A stretch of DNA of 36,082 bases, from assembly GCF_902705885.1 (NCBI RefSeq), contig NZ_CACSIP010000046.1, positions 11,706 to 47,787 on the forward strand, written 5' to 3'. The position numbers and the translations under genes were made by a program. Each line of letters opens with the position of its first letter. Within the stretch, counting starts at the first letter, position 1. This DNA is from Mycolicibacterium austroafricanum. GTDB taxonomy: Bacteria; Actinomycetota; Actinomycetes; Mycobacteriales; Mycobacteriaceae. This document shows positions 1 through 8,248 of the stretch, piece after piece. The notes beneath the pieces are model-generated. The model did not search any database. It saw nothing but the letters and a program-made list of their open reading frames with translations, and was not told where the DNA came from.

Positions 1-1
1 C

Positions 2-289
2 CTGATCGAGGTGGATCTGGCCGGGGCCCGCGCCGTCAAACGGGCGATGCCGGAGGCCACCACGGTGTTCCTGGCGCCGCCCAGTTGGGAGGCGTTGGAG
101 AACCGGTTGTCCAAGCGCGGAACGGAAACGCCGGAAGTGCGGGCCCGCAGATTGCAGACCGCCAGGACAGAGCTGGCCGCCCAGGGTGACTTCGACGAGG
201 TCGTCGTCAACAGTCAATTGGAATCTGCCTGCTCGGAATTGGTATCCTTGCTGGTGGCCCACACGCCGGTGCCGCGCGACCACACCTGA
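2..289 (+). CDS. gmk: Guanylate kinase, C-terminal part (5' end outside window)
   Basis: This is the last 95 codons of guanylate kinase, which phosphorylates GMP to GDP with ATP in the cytoplasm. The reading frame is open to the window edge, so the GTG at 11 is internal and not a start. Family features visible are LIEVDLAGARAVKRAMPEA, which continues the nucleotide-binding core, then TVFLAPPSWEALENRL and the lid-region sequence SKRGTET. The nucleotide-binding P-loop lies upstream of the window. It is followed 57 bp later by rpoZ on the same strand, the standard mycobacterial order gmk-rpoZ-coaBC-metK. Identification is firm; only the N-terminal half is missing. Confidence 0.95.
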   Translation: MIEVDLAGARAVKRAMPEATTVFLAPPSWEALENRLSKRGTETPEVRARRLQTARTELAAQGDFDEVVVNSQLESACSELVSLLVAHTPVPRDHT

Positions 290-346
290 TCGCCGCCGGC
301 ACACGTCAGATCTGCATCAACTCAGAACCGCCAGGAGACCTTCTTC

Positions 347-664
347 GTGAGCACCCCGCACGCCGACACGCGGCTGGCAGCCGTGGACATCGATCCGTCC
401 GCCGCCAGCGCCTACGACACGCCGCTGGGCATTACCAACCCGCCCATCGACGAGTTGCTGGACCGCGCGTCGAGCAAGTACGCGCTGGTGATCTACGCCG
501 CCAAACGCGCACGTCAGATCAACGATTACTACAACCAGCTCGGTGACGGGATCCTCGAGTACGTCGGCCCGCTGGTCGAGCCCGGCCTGCAGGAGAAGCC
601 GCTGTCGATCGCGATGCGCGAGATTCACGGTGACCTGCTGGAGCACACCGAGGGCGGCGAGTAG
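347..664 (+). CDS. rpoZ: RNA polymerase omega subunit
   Basis: This is the 105-residue omega subunit, which helps assemble and stabilise core RNA polymerase by binding the beta-prime subunit. The conserved core is unmistakable: YDTPLGITNPPIDELLDR, then SSKYALVIYAAKRARQIN, NDYYNQLGDGILEYVGP and an acidic C-terminus ending HTEGGE. Length is close to the roughly 110 residues usual in mycobacteria. The start chosen is GTG 347, preceded by AGGAGA at 333-338. It lies between gmk and coaBC and is probably cotranscribed with coaBC, 14 bp downstream. Confidence 0.97.
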   Translation: MSTPHADTRLAAVDIDPSAASAYDTPLGITNPPIDELLDRASSKYALVIYAAKRARQINDYYNQLGDGILEYVGPLVEPGLQEKPLSIAMREIHGDLLEHTEGGE

Positions 665-678
665 GCGGGACACCGCCG

Positions 679-1926
679 GTGCAGCGCAAGCGGATCATCG
701 TCGGCGTCGCCGGCGGGATCGCCGCTTACAAAGCGGCCACGGTCGTCCGTCAGCTCACCGAGGCCGGACACTCGGTCCGAGTCGTTCCGACCGATTCCGC
801 GTTGCGTTTCATCGGCGCGGCCACGTTCGAGGCGCTGTCGGGTAACCCCGTGCACACCGGCGTCTTCGAAGACGTCCATGAGGTTCCCCATGTCCGCATC
901 GGACAGTCGGCCGACCTGGTCGTCGTCGCGCCGGCCACTGCGGACCTGCTGGCCCGGGCCAGCGCGGGACGCGCCGACGATCTGTTGACCGCCACGCTGC
1001 TGACGGTCCGGTGCCCGGTGCTGTTCGCACCTGCGATGCACACCGAGATGTGGTTCCACCCGGCGACTTGCGAAAATGTGGCGACGCTGCGGAGGCGCGG
1101 GGCGATGGTCATGGAGCCGGCTTCGGGCCGGCTGACGGGAGCCGACACCGGTGCGGGCCGACTGCCCGAGGCCGAGGAGATCAGCACGCTCGCGCATCTG
1201 CTCCTCGACCGGGGGGACGCGCTGCCCTATGACCTGGCCGGCGTCAAGGTTCTGGTGACCGCCGGTGGCACCCGGGAACCGATCGATCCGGTCCGCTTCA
1301 TCGGTAACCGCAGTTCGGGCAAGCAGGGTTACGCGATGGCCCGGGTGATGGCCCAGCGCGGCGCCGACGTGACGCTGATCGCCGGTAACACGGCCGGTCT
1401 CATCGATCCGGCCGGCGTGGACGTGGTCCATGTCGGTTCGGCGGCCCAGCTGCGCGACGCCGTCTCCAAGCGAGCCCCTGAGGTGAACGTCCTGGTGATG
1501 GCCGCCGCCGTCGCGGACTTCCGGCCGGCCCATCTGGCGACCAGCAAGATCAAGAAGGGCCCGGATGCCGCGGGCGACCCGACGATCGAGCTGGTCCGCA
1601 ACGACGACGTCCTGGCCGGCGCGGTGCGCGCCCGCACCGACGGCCAGTTGCCCCACATGCGAGCCATCGTCGGGTTCGCCGCGGAGACGGGCGACGAGAA
1701 CGGTGACGTGCTGTTCCACGCCCGTGCGAAACTCAAGCGCAAGGACTGCGACCTGCTCGTGGTCAACGCAGTCGGCGACAACCGCGCCTTCGAGGTCGAC
1801 CACAACGACGGCTGGTTGCTCTCGGCGGACGGCACCGAGTCGGCGTTGGAGCACGGTTCGAAGACATTGATCGCCAGCCGTATTGTGGACGCGATCGCGG
1901 CGTTCCTGCGCACCGGCAGGGGGTAG
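679..1926 (+). CDS. coaBC: Bifunctional CoaBC: phosphopantothenoylcysteine decarboxylase / phosphopantothenate-cysteine ligase
   Basis: CoaBC (Dfp) carries out two steps of coenzyme A synthesis: ligation of cysteine to 4'-phosphopantothenate by the C-terminal CoaB half, then FMN-dependent decarboxylation by the N-terminal CoaC half. The CoaC half (about 1-180) shows GVAGGIAAYKAA, the active-site His at about 71 (VPHVRIG) and PAMHTEMW at 118-125. The CoaB half (about 187-415) shows LVTAGGTREPIDPVRFIGN, AAAVADFRPA and the SKIKK lysines near 290-293. The 415-residue length fits mycobacterial orthologues. The GTG start at 679 follows rpoZ by 14 bp. The flap region reads SGRLTGADTGAGR (149-161), without the cysteine found there in E. 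coli. I recall the same in M. tuberculosis, so this is probably lineage-typical and not damage. Confidence 0.96.
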   Translation: MQRKRIIVGVAGGIAAYKAATVVRQLTEAGHSVRVVPTDSALRFIGAATFEALSGNPVHTGVFEDVHEVPHVRIGQSADLVVVAPATADLLARASAGRADDLLTATLLTVRCPVLFAPAMHTEMWFHPATCENVATLRRRGAMVMEPASGRLTGADTGAGRLPEAEEISTLAHLLLDRGDALPYDLAGVKVLVTAGGTREPIDPVRFIGNRSSGKQGYAMARVMAQRGADVTLIAGNTAGLIDPAGVDVVHVGSAAQLRDAVSKRAPEVNVLVMAAAVADFRPAHLATSKIKKGPDAAGDPTIELVRNDDVLAGAVRARTDGQLPHMRAIVGFAAETGDENGDVLFHARAKLKRKDCDLLVVNAVGDNRAFEVDHNDGWLLSADGTESALEHGSKTLIASRIVDAIAAFLRTGRG

Positions 1927-1940
1927 GCCGGGCACGAGGT

Positions 1941-1961
1941 TGCACCACGTGCTTGGGTGCA
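1941..1961 (+). promoter_or_regulatory. Inverted repeat between coaBC and metK
   Basis: TGCACC (1941-1946) and GGTGCA (1956-1961) form a 6-bp inverted repeat with a 9-nt centre, in the 114-bp gap between coaBC and metK. It could be a weak RNA hairpin or a protein-binding dyad. There is no T-tract, so a classical intrinsic terminator is unlikely. No recognisable SAM riboswitch architecture was seen here. Confidence 0.25.
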
Positions 1962-2040
1962 GGAGGCAACGCGATGGAGCGATGGAGCTGCAAGGGCGGA
2001 CCGTCGCCACGACATACAGACATACAAGAAGGGATCGACC

Positions 2041-3249
2041 GTGAGTGAAGCTCGGCTGTTTACCAGTGAGTCGGTGACCGAGGGGCACCCCGACAAGATC
2101 TGCGACGCCATCAGCGACTCGGTGCTGGACGCATTGCTCGCCGACGACCCCAGATCGCGCGTCGCGGTCGAGACGTTGGTGACGACCGGACAGGTGCACG
2201 TTGTCGGTGAGGTGACGACGACCGCCAAGAACGCCTTCGCCGACATCACCAACACGGTGCGTGAGCGGGTCCTCGAGATCGGTTACGACAACTCCGACAA
2301 GGGCTTCGACGGACTGACCTGCGGGGTGAACATCGGTATCGGCGCACAGTCGCCCGACATCGCCCAGGGTGTCGACACTGCGCACGAGACGCGCGTCGGA
2401 GGCGCCGCCGATCCGTTGGACGCGCAGGGCGCCGGCGATCAGGGCCTGATGTTCGGCTACGCGATCGCCGACACCCCCGAGCTGATGCCGCTGCCGATCG
2501 CGCTGGCTCACCGCTTGTCCCGCAAGCTGACCGAGGTCCGCAAGAACGGCACGCTCGACTACCTGCGGCCCGACGGCAAGACGCAGGTCACCGTGCAATA
2601 CGACGGCACGAGGCCGGTGCGCCTGGACACCGTGGTGCTGTCCACCCAGCACGCCGACGGCGTCGACCTGGACGGCCAGCTCACCCCGGACATCCAGCAG
2701 CACGTCATCGACACCGTGCTCACCGAATTGGGGCACGACACGCTGGACACGTCGGCACCGCGCATCCTGGTCAACCCGACCGGCAAGTTCGTCCTCGGCG
2801 GACCCATGGGCGACGCAGGGCTGACCGGCCGCAAGATCATCGTCGACACCTATGGCGGCTGGGCCCGGCACGGCGGCGGCGCCTTCTCCGGCAAGGATCC
2901 GTCCAAGGTCGACCGTTCGGCCGCGTATGCGATGCGCTGGGTGGCCAAGAACGTGGTCGCAGCGGGTCTGGCCCAGCGCGTCGAGGTCCAGATCGCCTAT
3001 GCGATCGGTAAGGCGGCGCCGGTGGGTCTGTTCGTGGAGACCTTCGGGTCGGAGACCGTCGATCCGGTGAAGATCGAGAAGGCCATCGGTGAGGTCTTCG
3101 ACCTGCGGCCCGGCGCGATCATCCGCGACCTGGACCTGCTGCGTCCGATCTACGCGCCGACGGCGGCGTACGGCCACTTCGGCCGCACCGACATCGAGCT
3201 GCCGTGGGAGCAGTTGGACAAGGTCGACGACCTCAAGAGCGCGGTCTAG
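2041..3249 (+). CDS. metK: S-adenosylmethionine synthetase
   Basis: MetK makes S-adenosylmethionine from methionine and ATP, releasing phosphate and pyrophosphate; the family works as a cytoplasmic tetramer. The protein is 402 residues, normal for the family. It begins SEARLFTSESVTEGHPDK, the signature N-terminus with the ATP-binding histidine. The family signatures GAGDQGLMFGYA and GGGAFSGKDPSKVDR are intact. The GTG start at 2041 is set by that N-terminus and by the purine-rich AAGAAGGGA at 2026-2034. An upstream in-frame GTG near 1957 would add residues that match nothing in the family, so it was rejected. A 59-bp gap separates it from the ThrE-like gene. Confidence 0.97.
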   Translation: MSEARLFTSESVTEGHPDKICDAISDSVLDALLADDPRSRVAVETLVTTGQVHVVGEVTTTAKNAFADITNTVRERVLEIGYDNSDKGFDGLTCGVNIGIGAQSPDIAQGVDTAHETRVGGAADPLDAQGAGDQGLMFGYAIADTPELMPLPIALAHRLSRKLTEVRKNGTLDYLRPDGKTQVTVQYDGTRPVRLDTVVLSTQHADGVDLDGQLTPDIQQHVIDTVLTELGHDTLDTSAPRILVNPTGKFVLGGPMGDAGLTGRKIIVDTYGGWARHGGGAFSGKDPSKVDRSAAYAMRWVAKNVVAAGLAQRVEVQIAYAIGKAAPVGLFVETFGSETVDPVKIEKAIGEVFDLRPGAIIRDLDLLRPIYAPTAAYGHFGRTDIELPWEQLDKVDDLKSAV

Positions 3250-3276
3250 GCCGAGGACAACACAAACCCGACAAGG

Positions 3277-3290
3277 CGCCCTCCCGGGCG
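3277..3290 (+). terminator. Short GC hairpin after metK (weak terminator candidate)
   Basis: CGCCC (3277-3281) and GGGCG (3286-3290) can pair around a TCCC loop. It sits 27 bp after the metK stop and 18 bp before the next start. It lacks a T-run, as many mycobacterial candidates do, so termination is only a possibility. Confidence 0.25.
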
Positions 3291-3308
3291 TCAGTATCCT
3301 GCTGGGAA

Positions 3309-4889
3309 ATGGCGCAAGATCAACCGGTCGGCACGACACGCATCAGCCGTGGCCTGAAGATGGCTCTCCGCGGGAGGCGCGACCCTGCGCCGCTCGCGGG
3401 TCAGCGCAGCCGTAACCAGAACACGATGGGTGACCTGCACACCCGCAAGGTCCTCGACCTCACCATCCGGCTGGCCGAGGTGATGTTGTCGTCCGGCTCG
3501 GGTACCGCGGACGTGGTGGCCACCGCACAGGATGTCGCACGGGCCTATCGGCTCACCGACTGCGTCGTCGACATCTTCGTCACCACCGTCTTCGTGTCGG
3601 CGTTGCCGACCGCTGACAGTCCGCCGATCACCATCGTGCGGTCTGTGAACGCCCGCTCGACCGACTACACCCGGGTGGCCGAACTCGACCGGCTGGTCGG
3701 GCGGATCACCTCGGGCGGCGTGACGGTCGACGAGGCCCACGAGGCGATGGACGAGCTGTCCGAGCGGCCACACCCCTATCCGCGTTGGGTGGCGACCGCC
3801 GGGTGGGCCGGTTTTGCTCTCGGCATCGCGATGTTGTTCGGGGGCAGCTGGCTCACCTGCCTGCTGGCCGCGCTCACGGCGGCGGCAATCGACCGTGCGG
3901 GTCGGTTGTTGAACAGGATCGGGACCCCGTTCTTCTTCCAGCACGTGGTCGGCGCGATGATCGCGACCCTGGTCGCGGTGGCGGCCTACTACTTCGCCGG
4001 ACAAGGGCCGACCGCGCTGGTCGCCACCGGGATCGTGATGTTGCTGGCCGGAATGACGCTGGTCGGCGCGATGCAGGACGCGGTGACCGGCTACATGCTC
4101 ACCGCGGTCACCCGGCTCACCGAGGCGATGTTCCTGACCGCGGGAATCGTCGTGGGCATCCTGGCCGGCCTGCAGGTCGCGGAGCTACTCGGCGTGGTCA
4201 TCGAACTGCACGTCGACGCCACCGAGACGTTCATCATGCCGAACCGGCCGCTGCCCATCGCCCTCGCGGTGATCGGTGCGGGGCTCGCGGGGGCGTGTCT
4301 GACCGTGGCGAGCTACGCCCCGTGGCGGTCGGTGGTCACCGCCGGGTTGACGGCCGCCCTCGCCGAACTGGTGCTGATCGGTCTGGGCACCGCCGGGTTC
4401 GGTCAGGTGGTCGCCAGCGGCATCGCCGCGGTGGGTGTCGGCATCATCGCCACGCTGATCTCGATCCGCCGGCAGTCGCCGGCGCTGGTGACCGCGACCG
4501 CAGGCATCATGCCGATGCTCCCCGGCCTCGCCGTCTTCCGGGCGGTGTTCTACCTCGCTGTCGACGAGGAGTTCACCGACGGGATGAGACAGCTGATCGC
4601 GGCGGCCGCGGTGGCGCTGGCCCTGGGTTCAGGGGTGGTGCTCGGTGAGTTCATCGGCTCACCGCTGCGGTACCGGGCGGGCCGGATCGGCGAGTTCCTG
4701 CGTGTCGAAGGCCCGCCCGGGTTGCGCCGGGCCGTCGGCGCCGTGGTCGCGCTCCAGCCGGCCGATTCGGCCGCGCCGACACGATCGGGCAGCCAGCATG
4801 CGTCCAGCGTTGCGCTGGAGCCGGCGCTTGGCGACGACACCGACACCGGGACCGCTGACGGCGGCGAGTCGGACAGCCGGCAACTCTAG
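3309..4889 (+). CDS. ThrE-type threonine/serine exporter family membrane protein
   Basis: The 526-residue protein belongs to the ThrE/YjjP family, which exports threonine, serine and some small peptides across the inner membrane in corynebacteria. The N-terminal cytoplasmic part carries the DUF1212-type segment (about 45-165: LAEVMLSSGSGTADVVATAQDVA, then VDIFVTTVFVSA and SDYTRVAELDRLV-like sequence). About ten hydrophobic segments follow from WVATAGWAGFALGIAMLFGG to ALALGSGVVLGEFIG, and the hydrophilic C-terminal tail is low in complexity. The ATG at 3309 has only a weak ribosome site; ATGs at 3360 and 3425 are alternatives. Its stop codon overlaps the left copy of the 32-bp repeat, which encodes the end of the monooxygenase gene in reverse. 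Before insertion of the neighbouring block the two genes therefore probably ended tail to tail. Whether it serves the amino-acid enzymes next door is unproven. Confidence 0.85.
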   Translation: MAQDQPVGTTRISRGLKMALRGRRDPAPLAGQRSRNQNTMGDLHTRKVLDLTIRLAEVMLSSGSGTADVVATAQDVARAYRLTDCVVDIFVTTVFVSALPTADSPPITIVRSVNARSTDYTRVAELDRLVGRITSGGVTVDEAHEAMDELSERPHPYPRWVATAGWAGFALGIAMLFGGSWLTCLLAALTAAAIDRAGRLLNRIGTPFFFQHVVGAMIATLVAVAAYYFAGQGPTALVATGIVMLLAGMTLVGAMQDAVTGYMLTAVTRLTEAMFLTAGIVVGILAGLQVAELLGVVIELHVDATETFIMPNRPLPIALAVIGAGLAGACLTVASYAPWRSVVTAGLTAALAELVLIGLGTAGFGQVVASGIAAVGVGIIATLISIRRQSPALVTATAGIMPMLPGLAVFRAVFYLAVDEEFTDGMRQLIAAAAVALALGSGVVLGEFIGSPLRYRAGRIGEFLRVEGPPGLRRAVGAVVALQPADSAAPTRSGSQHASSVALEPALGDDTDTGTADGGESDSRQL

Positions 4890-4917
4890 GACACGAACCG
4901 GTAGTCGTCGATCGGGA
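4886..4917. repeat. Left copy of a 32-bp perfect direct repeat (block boundary)
   Basis: The 32 bases starting CTAGGACACG and ending ATCGGGA are identical to 14820-14851. Bases on both outer sides differ (T4885 versus C14819, and C4918 versus A14852). Read on the minus strand this copy encodes PIDDYRFVS and a stop, the last residues of the monooxygenase gene 10 kb away. It is thus a detached gene tail overlapping the stop of the ThrE-like gene. Confidence 0.95.
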
Positions 4918-4929
4918 CGAAAGCCAGGA

Positions 4930-5952
4930 TCAGCTGGTGATGGTGCGTGCAATGACGTTGCCCGCGAACTCGATATCGTCATCTCCGACATCCAAGTGGG
5001 TCACCGCGCGCAACATCCCTGGCCGTGGTACGGCTGAGACCAGGACACCCTCGGCTGCGAGTTGGCTGCGAAGCGCTTCTGAAGTCCGACCGATGGCGTG
5101 GGTGTCCAGCAGAACCACATTGGTTTCGACACGACCACTCACCATGCCGGTGCCCTGCAGGATATCGGCGAGCCGCTGCGCCCGGTGGTGATCATCCGCC
5201 AGGCGCCGCACGTGATGATCCAGTGCGTACAGACCCGCCGCCGCTAGCACTCCTGATTGGCGCATCGCGCCACCGAGGCGCTGTTTGACGCGCCGTGCAT
5301 CGCTAACGGCGGCGGCGGGGAGTGCCAGTAGTGCCCCCAGCGGGCATCCCAGCCCCTTCGACAGGCAGAGGGTCACGGAATCCGAGCCTGCTGCGATTCG
5401 AGCAGGAGGCACATCGCGGTACAACGCCGCGTTGAGCAGTCGGGCACCGTCCAGGTGGACGCGTATTCCACGGTGGGCTGCAGTCGCGAGCATCTGGTCC
5501 AACCGCTCGAGTGGCCATACCCGGCCGCCGGCATTGCTATGACTGTTCTCCACTGAAACGACTGCGGTGCGAGGTGTCTCGACTCCACCCTCGGCAATAG
5601 CGGCCGTCAGTTGAATGTCGTCGAATGTACCGTCAACAGTGCTGATCGGCTGGAGCATGAGGCCGGCGAGCGCGGCGGGGCCTCCGGCCTCACTTTTGAT
5701 CAGGTGCGCATCGGCCGAAGCGACGACGGAGTCACCTGGTCGCGCCCACAATTGTAGGGCGATCTGGTTTGCCATAGTCGCCGACGGTACGAACACCGCG
5801 GCCTGCTTGCCCAGCAGGTCGGCGACGCGGCCTTCCAGCTCGGCCGTCGTCGGGTCCTCGCCTTTCTGCTCGTCCCCGACCACTGCGCTCGCAATTGCGG
5901 CACGCATGCCGTCGGTAGGTTGAGTCACCGTGTCGGTGCGTAGGTCGATCAC
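4930..5952 (-). CDS. Low-specificity threonine aldolase family PLP enzyme
   Basis: This 340-residue protein belongs to the beta-eliminating lyase fold. The threonine aldolase family cleaves beta-hydroxy-alpha-amino acids to glycine and an aldehyde. It opens IDLRTDTVTQPTDGMR, the family N-terminus. It carries His83 (SADAHL), the PLP-contacting Asp168 in HLDGARLLNAA, and the Schiff-base Lys199 in CLSKGLGCPLG. The start is GTG 5952: it overlaps the stop of the upstream gene as GTGA, and the family homology begins there. An in-frame start at 6042 would add 30 unrelated residues. It is the last gene of the nine-gene operon and ends only 12 bp from the left repeat. Its substrate may be a beta-hydroxy amino acid produced by the upstream enzymes instead of threonine itself; that is inference. 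Confidence 0.9.
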   Translation of the reverse strand: MIDLRTDTVTQPTDGMRAAIASAVVGDEQKGEDPTTAELEGRVADLLGKQAAVFVPSATMANQIALQLWARPGDSVVASADAHLIKSEAGGPAALAGLMLQPISTVDGTFDDIQLTAAIAEGGVETPRTAVVSVENSHSNAGGRVWPLERLDQMLATAAHRGIRVHLDGARLLNAALYRDVPPARIAAGSDSVTLCLSKGLGCPLGALLALPAAAVSDARRVKQRLGGAMRQSGVLAAAGLYALDHHVRRLADDHHRAQRLADILQGTGMVSGRVETNVVLLDTHAIGRTSEALRSQLAAEGVLVSAVPRPGMLRAVTHLDVGDDDIEFAGNVIARTITS

Positions 5953-6986
5953 CGGGAAGTCGCCACCGTGTCGGAAAGGCCGTGTACCCGCCGGTACGGT
6001 CTGATGACCTCTACGGCGAAGAGTTCGAGTTGCTCGAACCACTCCTCGACAGTATCGACACAGAATGTTGTACAGGCCAGATGGTCGGCGCCCATCTTCG
6101 CGAGCCGTTCGACACGCTCGTAGACAGCGTCATAGCCGCCGATGAGGTTGTTGTGCAAAGATTTCGCCGGATCGCGGCCGTCGAATGCCAGCGATCGACG
6201 ATGCTGCACCATGCCTGTTGACACGTAACGGCGTTCAGTCGCCTCGTGGTTGCGGCCGATCAGGCACGACAGCTGCGGCGCCACAGTCAGCGAAGTGGGA
6301 TCACGGCCGGCGGCCTCAGCGCGTTCGCGAAGCGTTCGAATCCACTCGGCCAACTCGTCGAACGGTCGCCAACCCGGGATCCATCCGGTCCCATATCGGA
6401 TGGCGCGATCGATACCGCGAAGCTGATGGCCACCCACCAGAACCTGAACCTCGCCGTCATACCCCTTGGGCGCTAGCTCGAGTGACTCCACCGCGTAGTG
6501 CTGGCCGTGATGACTGACCGTCGGTTCGCGCATCAAACGGCGCAGGAGGGTTAGGCCCTCCTCGAGCATCTCCCCACGGTGCGCGCCCACGAGGTCGGGC
6601 CGCGCGGCCGCATACTCCTCGGGGTAAGCACCGATTCCCACGCCGAGTAACAGTCGGCCTCTACTGAGCTGGTCGAGGGTCGCCGCCTGGCGGGCCAGTG
6701 TGACGATATCGCGCATCGGCAACACCAGCACCGCGGTGCCGACTTGCACCCGCTGTGTGACCGCTGCCGCGGCGGTGAGAACGGTAAGCACTTCGTAGAA
6801 GTTCGGCGTTGACCCGTGCTTTTGACGGACATAGTTCTGTGGGGCGTAGTGGTCGTTTCCCCATACTGAGTCGTAGCCGAGCTCTTCTGCCCGGCGCGCG
6901 GCCTCGATGAAGTGCCGTGGCTCGAAGAACGGGATCGGGTTGATCAGGCCCTCCATCCCGGTTGGCATTCCAACTCCGAATTTCAT
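5949..6986 (-). CDS. Luciferase-like (LLM) flavin-dependent oxidoreductase, copy 1
   Basis: The 345-residue protein has the bacterial-luciferase-like TIM barrel used by FMN- or F420-dependent monooxygenases and reductases. Visible features are FGVGMPTG at the N-terminus, AARRAEELGYDSVWGNDH, VQVGTAVLVLPMRDIVTLARQAATLDQLS and the phosphate-binding strand GRLLLGVGIGAYPEEY. The ATG at 6986 has a strong site, GGAGGTG, 8-14 bases upstream. It overlaps the stop of the threonine-synthase-like gene as ATGA and itself overlaps the aldolase start as GTGA. The cofactor cannot be decided from sequence; mycobacteria contain many F420-dependent members. A role in oxidative C-N or C-S cleavage is inferred from the ABC-transporter context. 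It is clearly different from the second LLM protein at 9414. Confidence 0.85.
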   Translation of the reverse strand: MKFGVGMPTGMEGLINPIPFFEPRHFIEAARRAEELGYDSVWGNDHYAPQNYVRQKHGSTPNFYEVLTVLTAAAAVTQRVQVGTAVLVLPMRDIVTLARQAATLDQLSRGRLLLGVGIGAYPEEYAAARPDLVGAHRGEMLEEGLTLLRRLMREPTVSHHGQHYAVESLELAPKGYDGEVQVLVGGHQLRGIDRAIRYGTGWIPGWRPFDELAEWIRTLRERAEAAGRDPTSLTVAPQLSCLIGRNHEATERRYVSTGMVQHRRSLAFDGRDPAKSLHNNLIGGYDAVYERVERLAKMGADHLACTTFCVDTVEEWFEQLELFAVEVIRPYRRVHGLSDTVATSR

Positions 6987-8248
6987 CTTCGTGACACCTC
7001 CGATTGTTGTTGCGCCATCGCCGCGAGTCCGGCGACATCGTCGACCTGGTGCGCGGTGATGCCTTCGTTGATCTTGCTTCCCAGTGATTTCAGCCCAGTC
7101 GACGACGCCACGAGGACGACCTCATCGGGTCGCCGCCGAGTGCCGTCACGAATATCGCGTCTCAGCGCCGCCAGTCCGGCGGCTGCAGCGGTCTCGAGCA
7201 GCACGCCCTCGGTCAATACAGCGAGGCGGGCCGCATCGGCAAGTTCATCTTCGCTGACAGTGTGGACCGCGCCGCCGCTGTCCCGGATCGCCTGCAACGC
7301 CTGAAAGGTGCTCTGCGCAGCAGAGATCGAAGTCGCTGACGTCGGGTGTTCGATCTCGGCGAGTGGCACGGTGTCGGTCCCCGATGCGAGGGCCGCAGTG
7401 ACGCTGCCGTATATCTCACCCCCGCAATGTTCGGGGACCCTTGTCGTTAGGCTCATCTCGGCCAGCTCGGCGAACGCTCGCCGGCATGCCGCCACTGCGT
7501 CGCCGTAGCAGATCGGAAAGTAAATCGCGTCGGGCACACTGCGGCCCAGCTGTTCCCATATCTCGTAGGCAATCGGCTTGTATCCGTCGATTGCGTAGGG
7601 ATTGTTGCCGACGGGTGGGTCGGAGTAGTTCGACATCGGGTACCACCCGTACCGCTCGACCGCATCACCAACCAGGCGCCATCGGTCGCGCTTGGTGTCG
7701 GCTATCGCGATGTGCGCTCCGTAGCCGGCCACGAAACCGGCCATCAATGGGTCCACCCCCCGCGCAAACACGACCACGGCAGTCAGTCCGGCTCGTCGCG
7801 CATGTGCCGCGGTCGCCGCGGCCGCATTCCCCGTTGAGGCTGTCACCAGCACGCCGATGCCGAGTGACCGTGCGTGGTGTGCCGCGATCGCCGCCGCCCG
7901 GTCCTTGAATGACCAGGTCAATCCGCGGGACTCATCCTTGATCCAGAGCCGATCCAGCCCAATCGCCGCCGCCAGGCGTGGCGCGGGCAGCAACGGAGCC
8001 GGAGCGGTGGCCGCGGCGGCCGAGTCGTCGGGTTCGATTGGCAACAGTGCGCGATAGCGCGCGGTTCCGCGCAGCGGTCCGGTCAGATCAGCGATGAAGC
8101 GTTCCCTCGCGGCCGTCAGGTCGTAGTCAGTTCTCAGGTTGGCTGCGACGCCGACTGCCCGGCATCGTTCACAGCCGCGGCCGTGTGGCGCCGGGTCGCC
8201 CTCGGCTCCACAGCGGATGCAGACGAGTGGCAAGCCCCCGGAGATCAC
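6983..8248 (-). CDS. Threonine-synthase-like PLP-dependent enzyme with N-terminal zinc-ribbon
   Basis: This 421-residue fold-type II PLP enzyme resembles threonine synthase, which converts O-phosphohomoserine to threonine. The N-terminus has a CxxC...CxxC pair (Cys10, Cys13, Cys26, Cys29) typical of zinc-ribbon-bearing members. The PLP lysine is Lys115 in WSFKDRAA, and the phosphate-binding loop is TASTGNAAAATAAHA. The C-terminal part keeps SSTGLKS. It starts at GTG 8248, overlapping the M24 gene stop as GTGA. Housekeeping threonine synthase normally sits with hom and thrB, so a copy inside a catabolic operon suggests another reaction. Relatives include threonine dehydratases, cysteate synthase and diaminopropionate-type lyases. 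Its substrate is unknown. Confidence 0.82.
   Translation of the reverse strand: MISGGLPLVCIRCGAEGDPAPHGRGCERCRAVGVAANLRTDYDLTAARERFIADLTGPLRGTARYRALLPIEPDDSAAAATAPAPLLPAPRLAAAIGLDRLWIKDESRGLTWSFKDRAAAIAAHHARSLGIGVLVTASTGNAAAATAAHARRAGLTAVVVFARGVDPLMAGFVAGYGAHIAIADTKRDRWRLVGDAVERYGWYPMSNYSDPPVGNNPYAIDGYKPIAYEIWEQLGRSVPDAIYFPICYGDAVAACRRAFAELAEMSLTTRVPEHCGGEIYGSVTAALASGTDTVPLAEIEHPTSATSISAAQSTFQALQAIRDSGGAVHTVSEDELADAARLAVLTEGVLLETAAAAGLAALRRDIRDGTRRRPDEVVLVASSTGLKSLGSKINEGITAHQVDDVAGLAAMAQQQSEVSRR

Noticed and set aside
1927..2040. SAM riboswitch upstream of metK
   Set aside because: Only a 6-bp inverted repeat is present; the gap is too short and lacks the multi-helix pattern of SAM aptamers.
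625..3339. A 904-codon open frame on the minus strand
   Set aside because: It is antisense to coaBC and metK, both certain genes. Its translation is Arg/Val/Gly/Asp-rich with no family resemblance, as expected for shadow frames in GC-rich codon usage.
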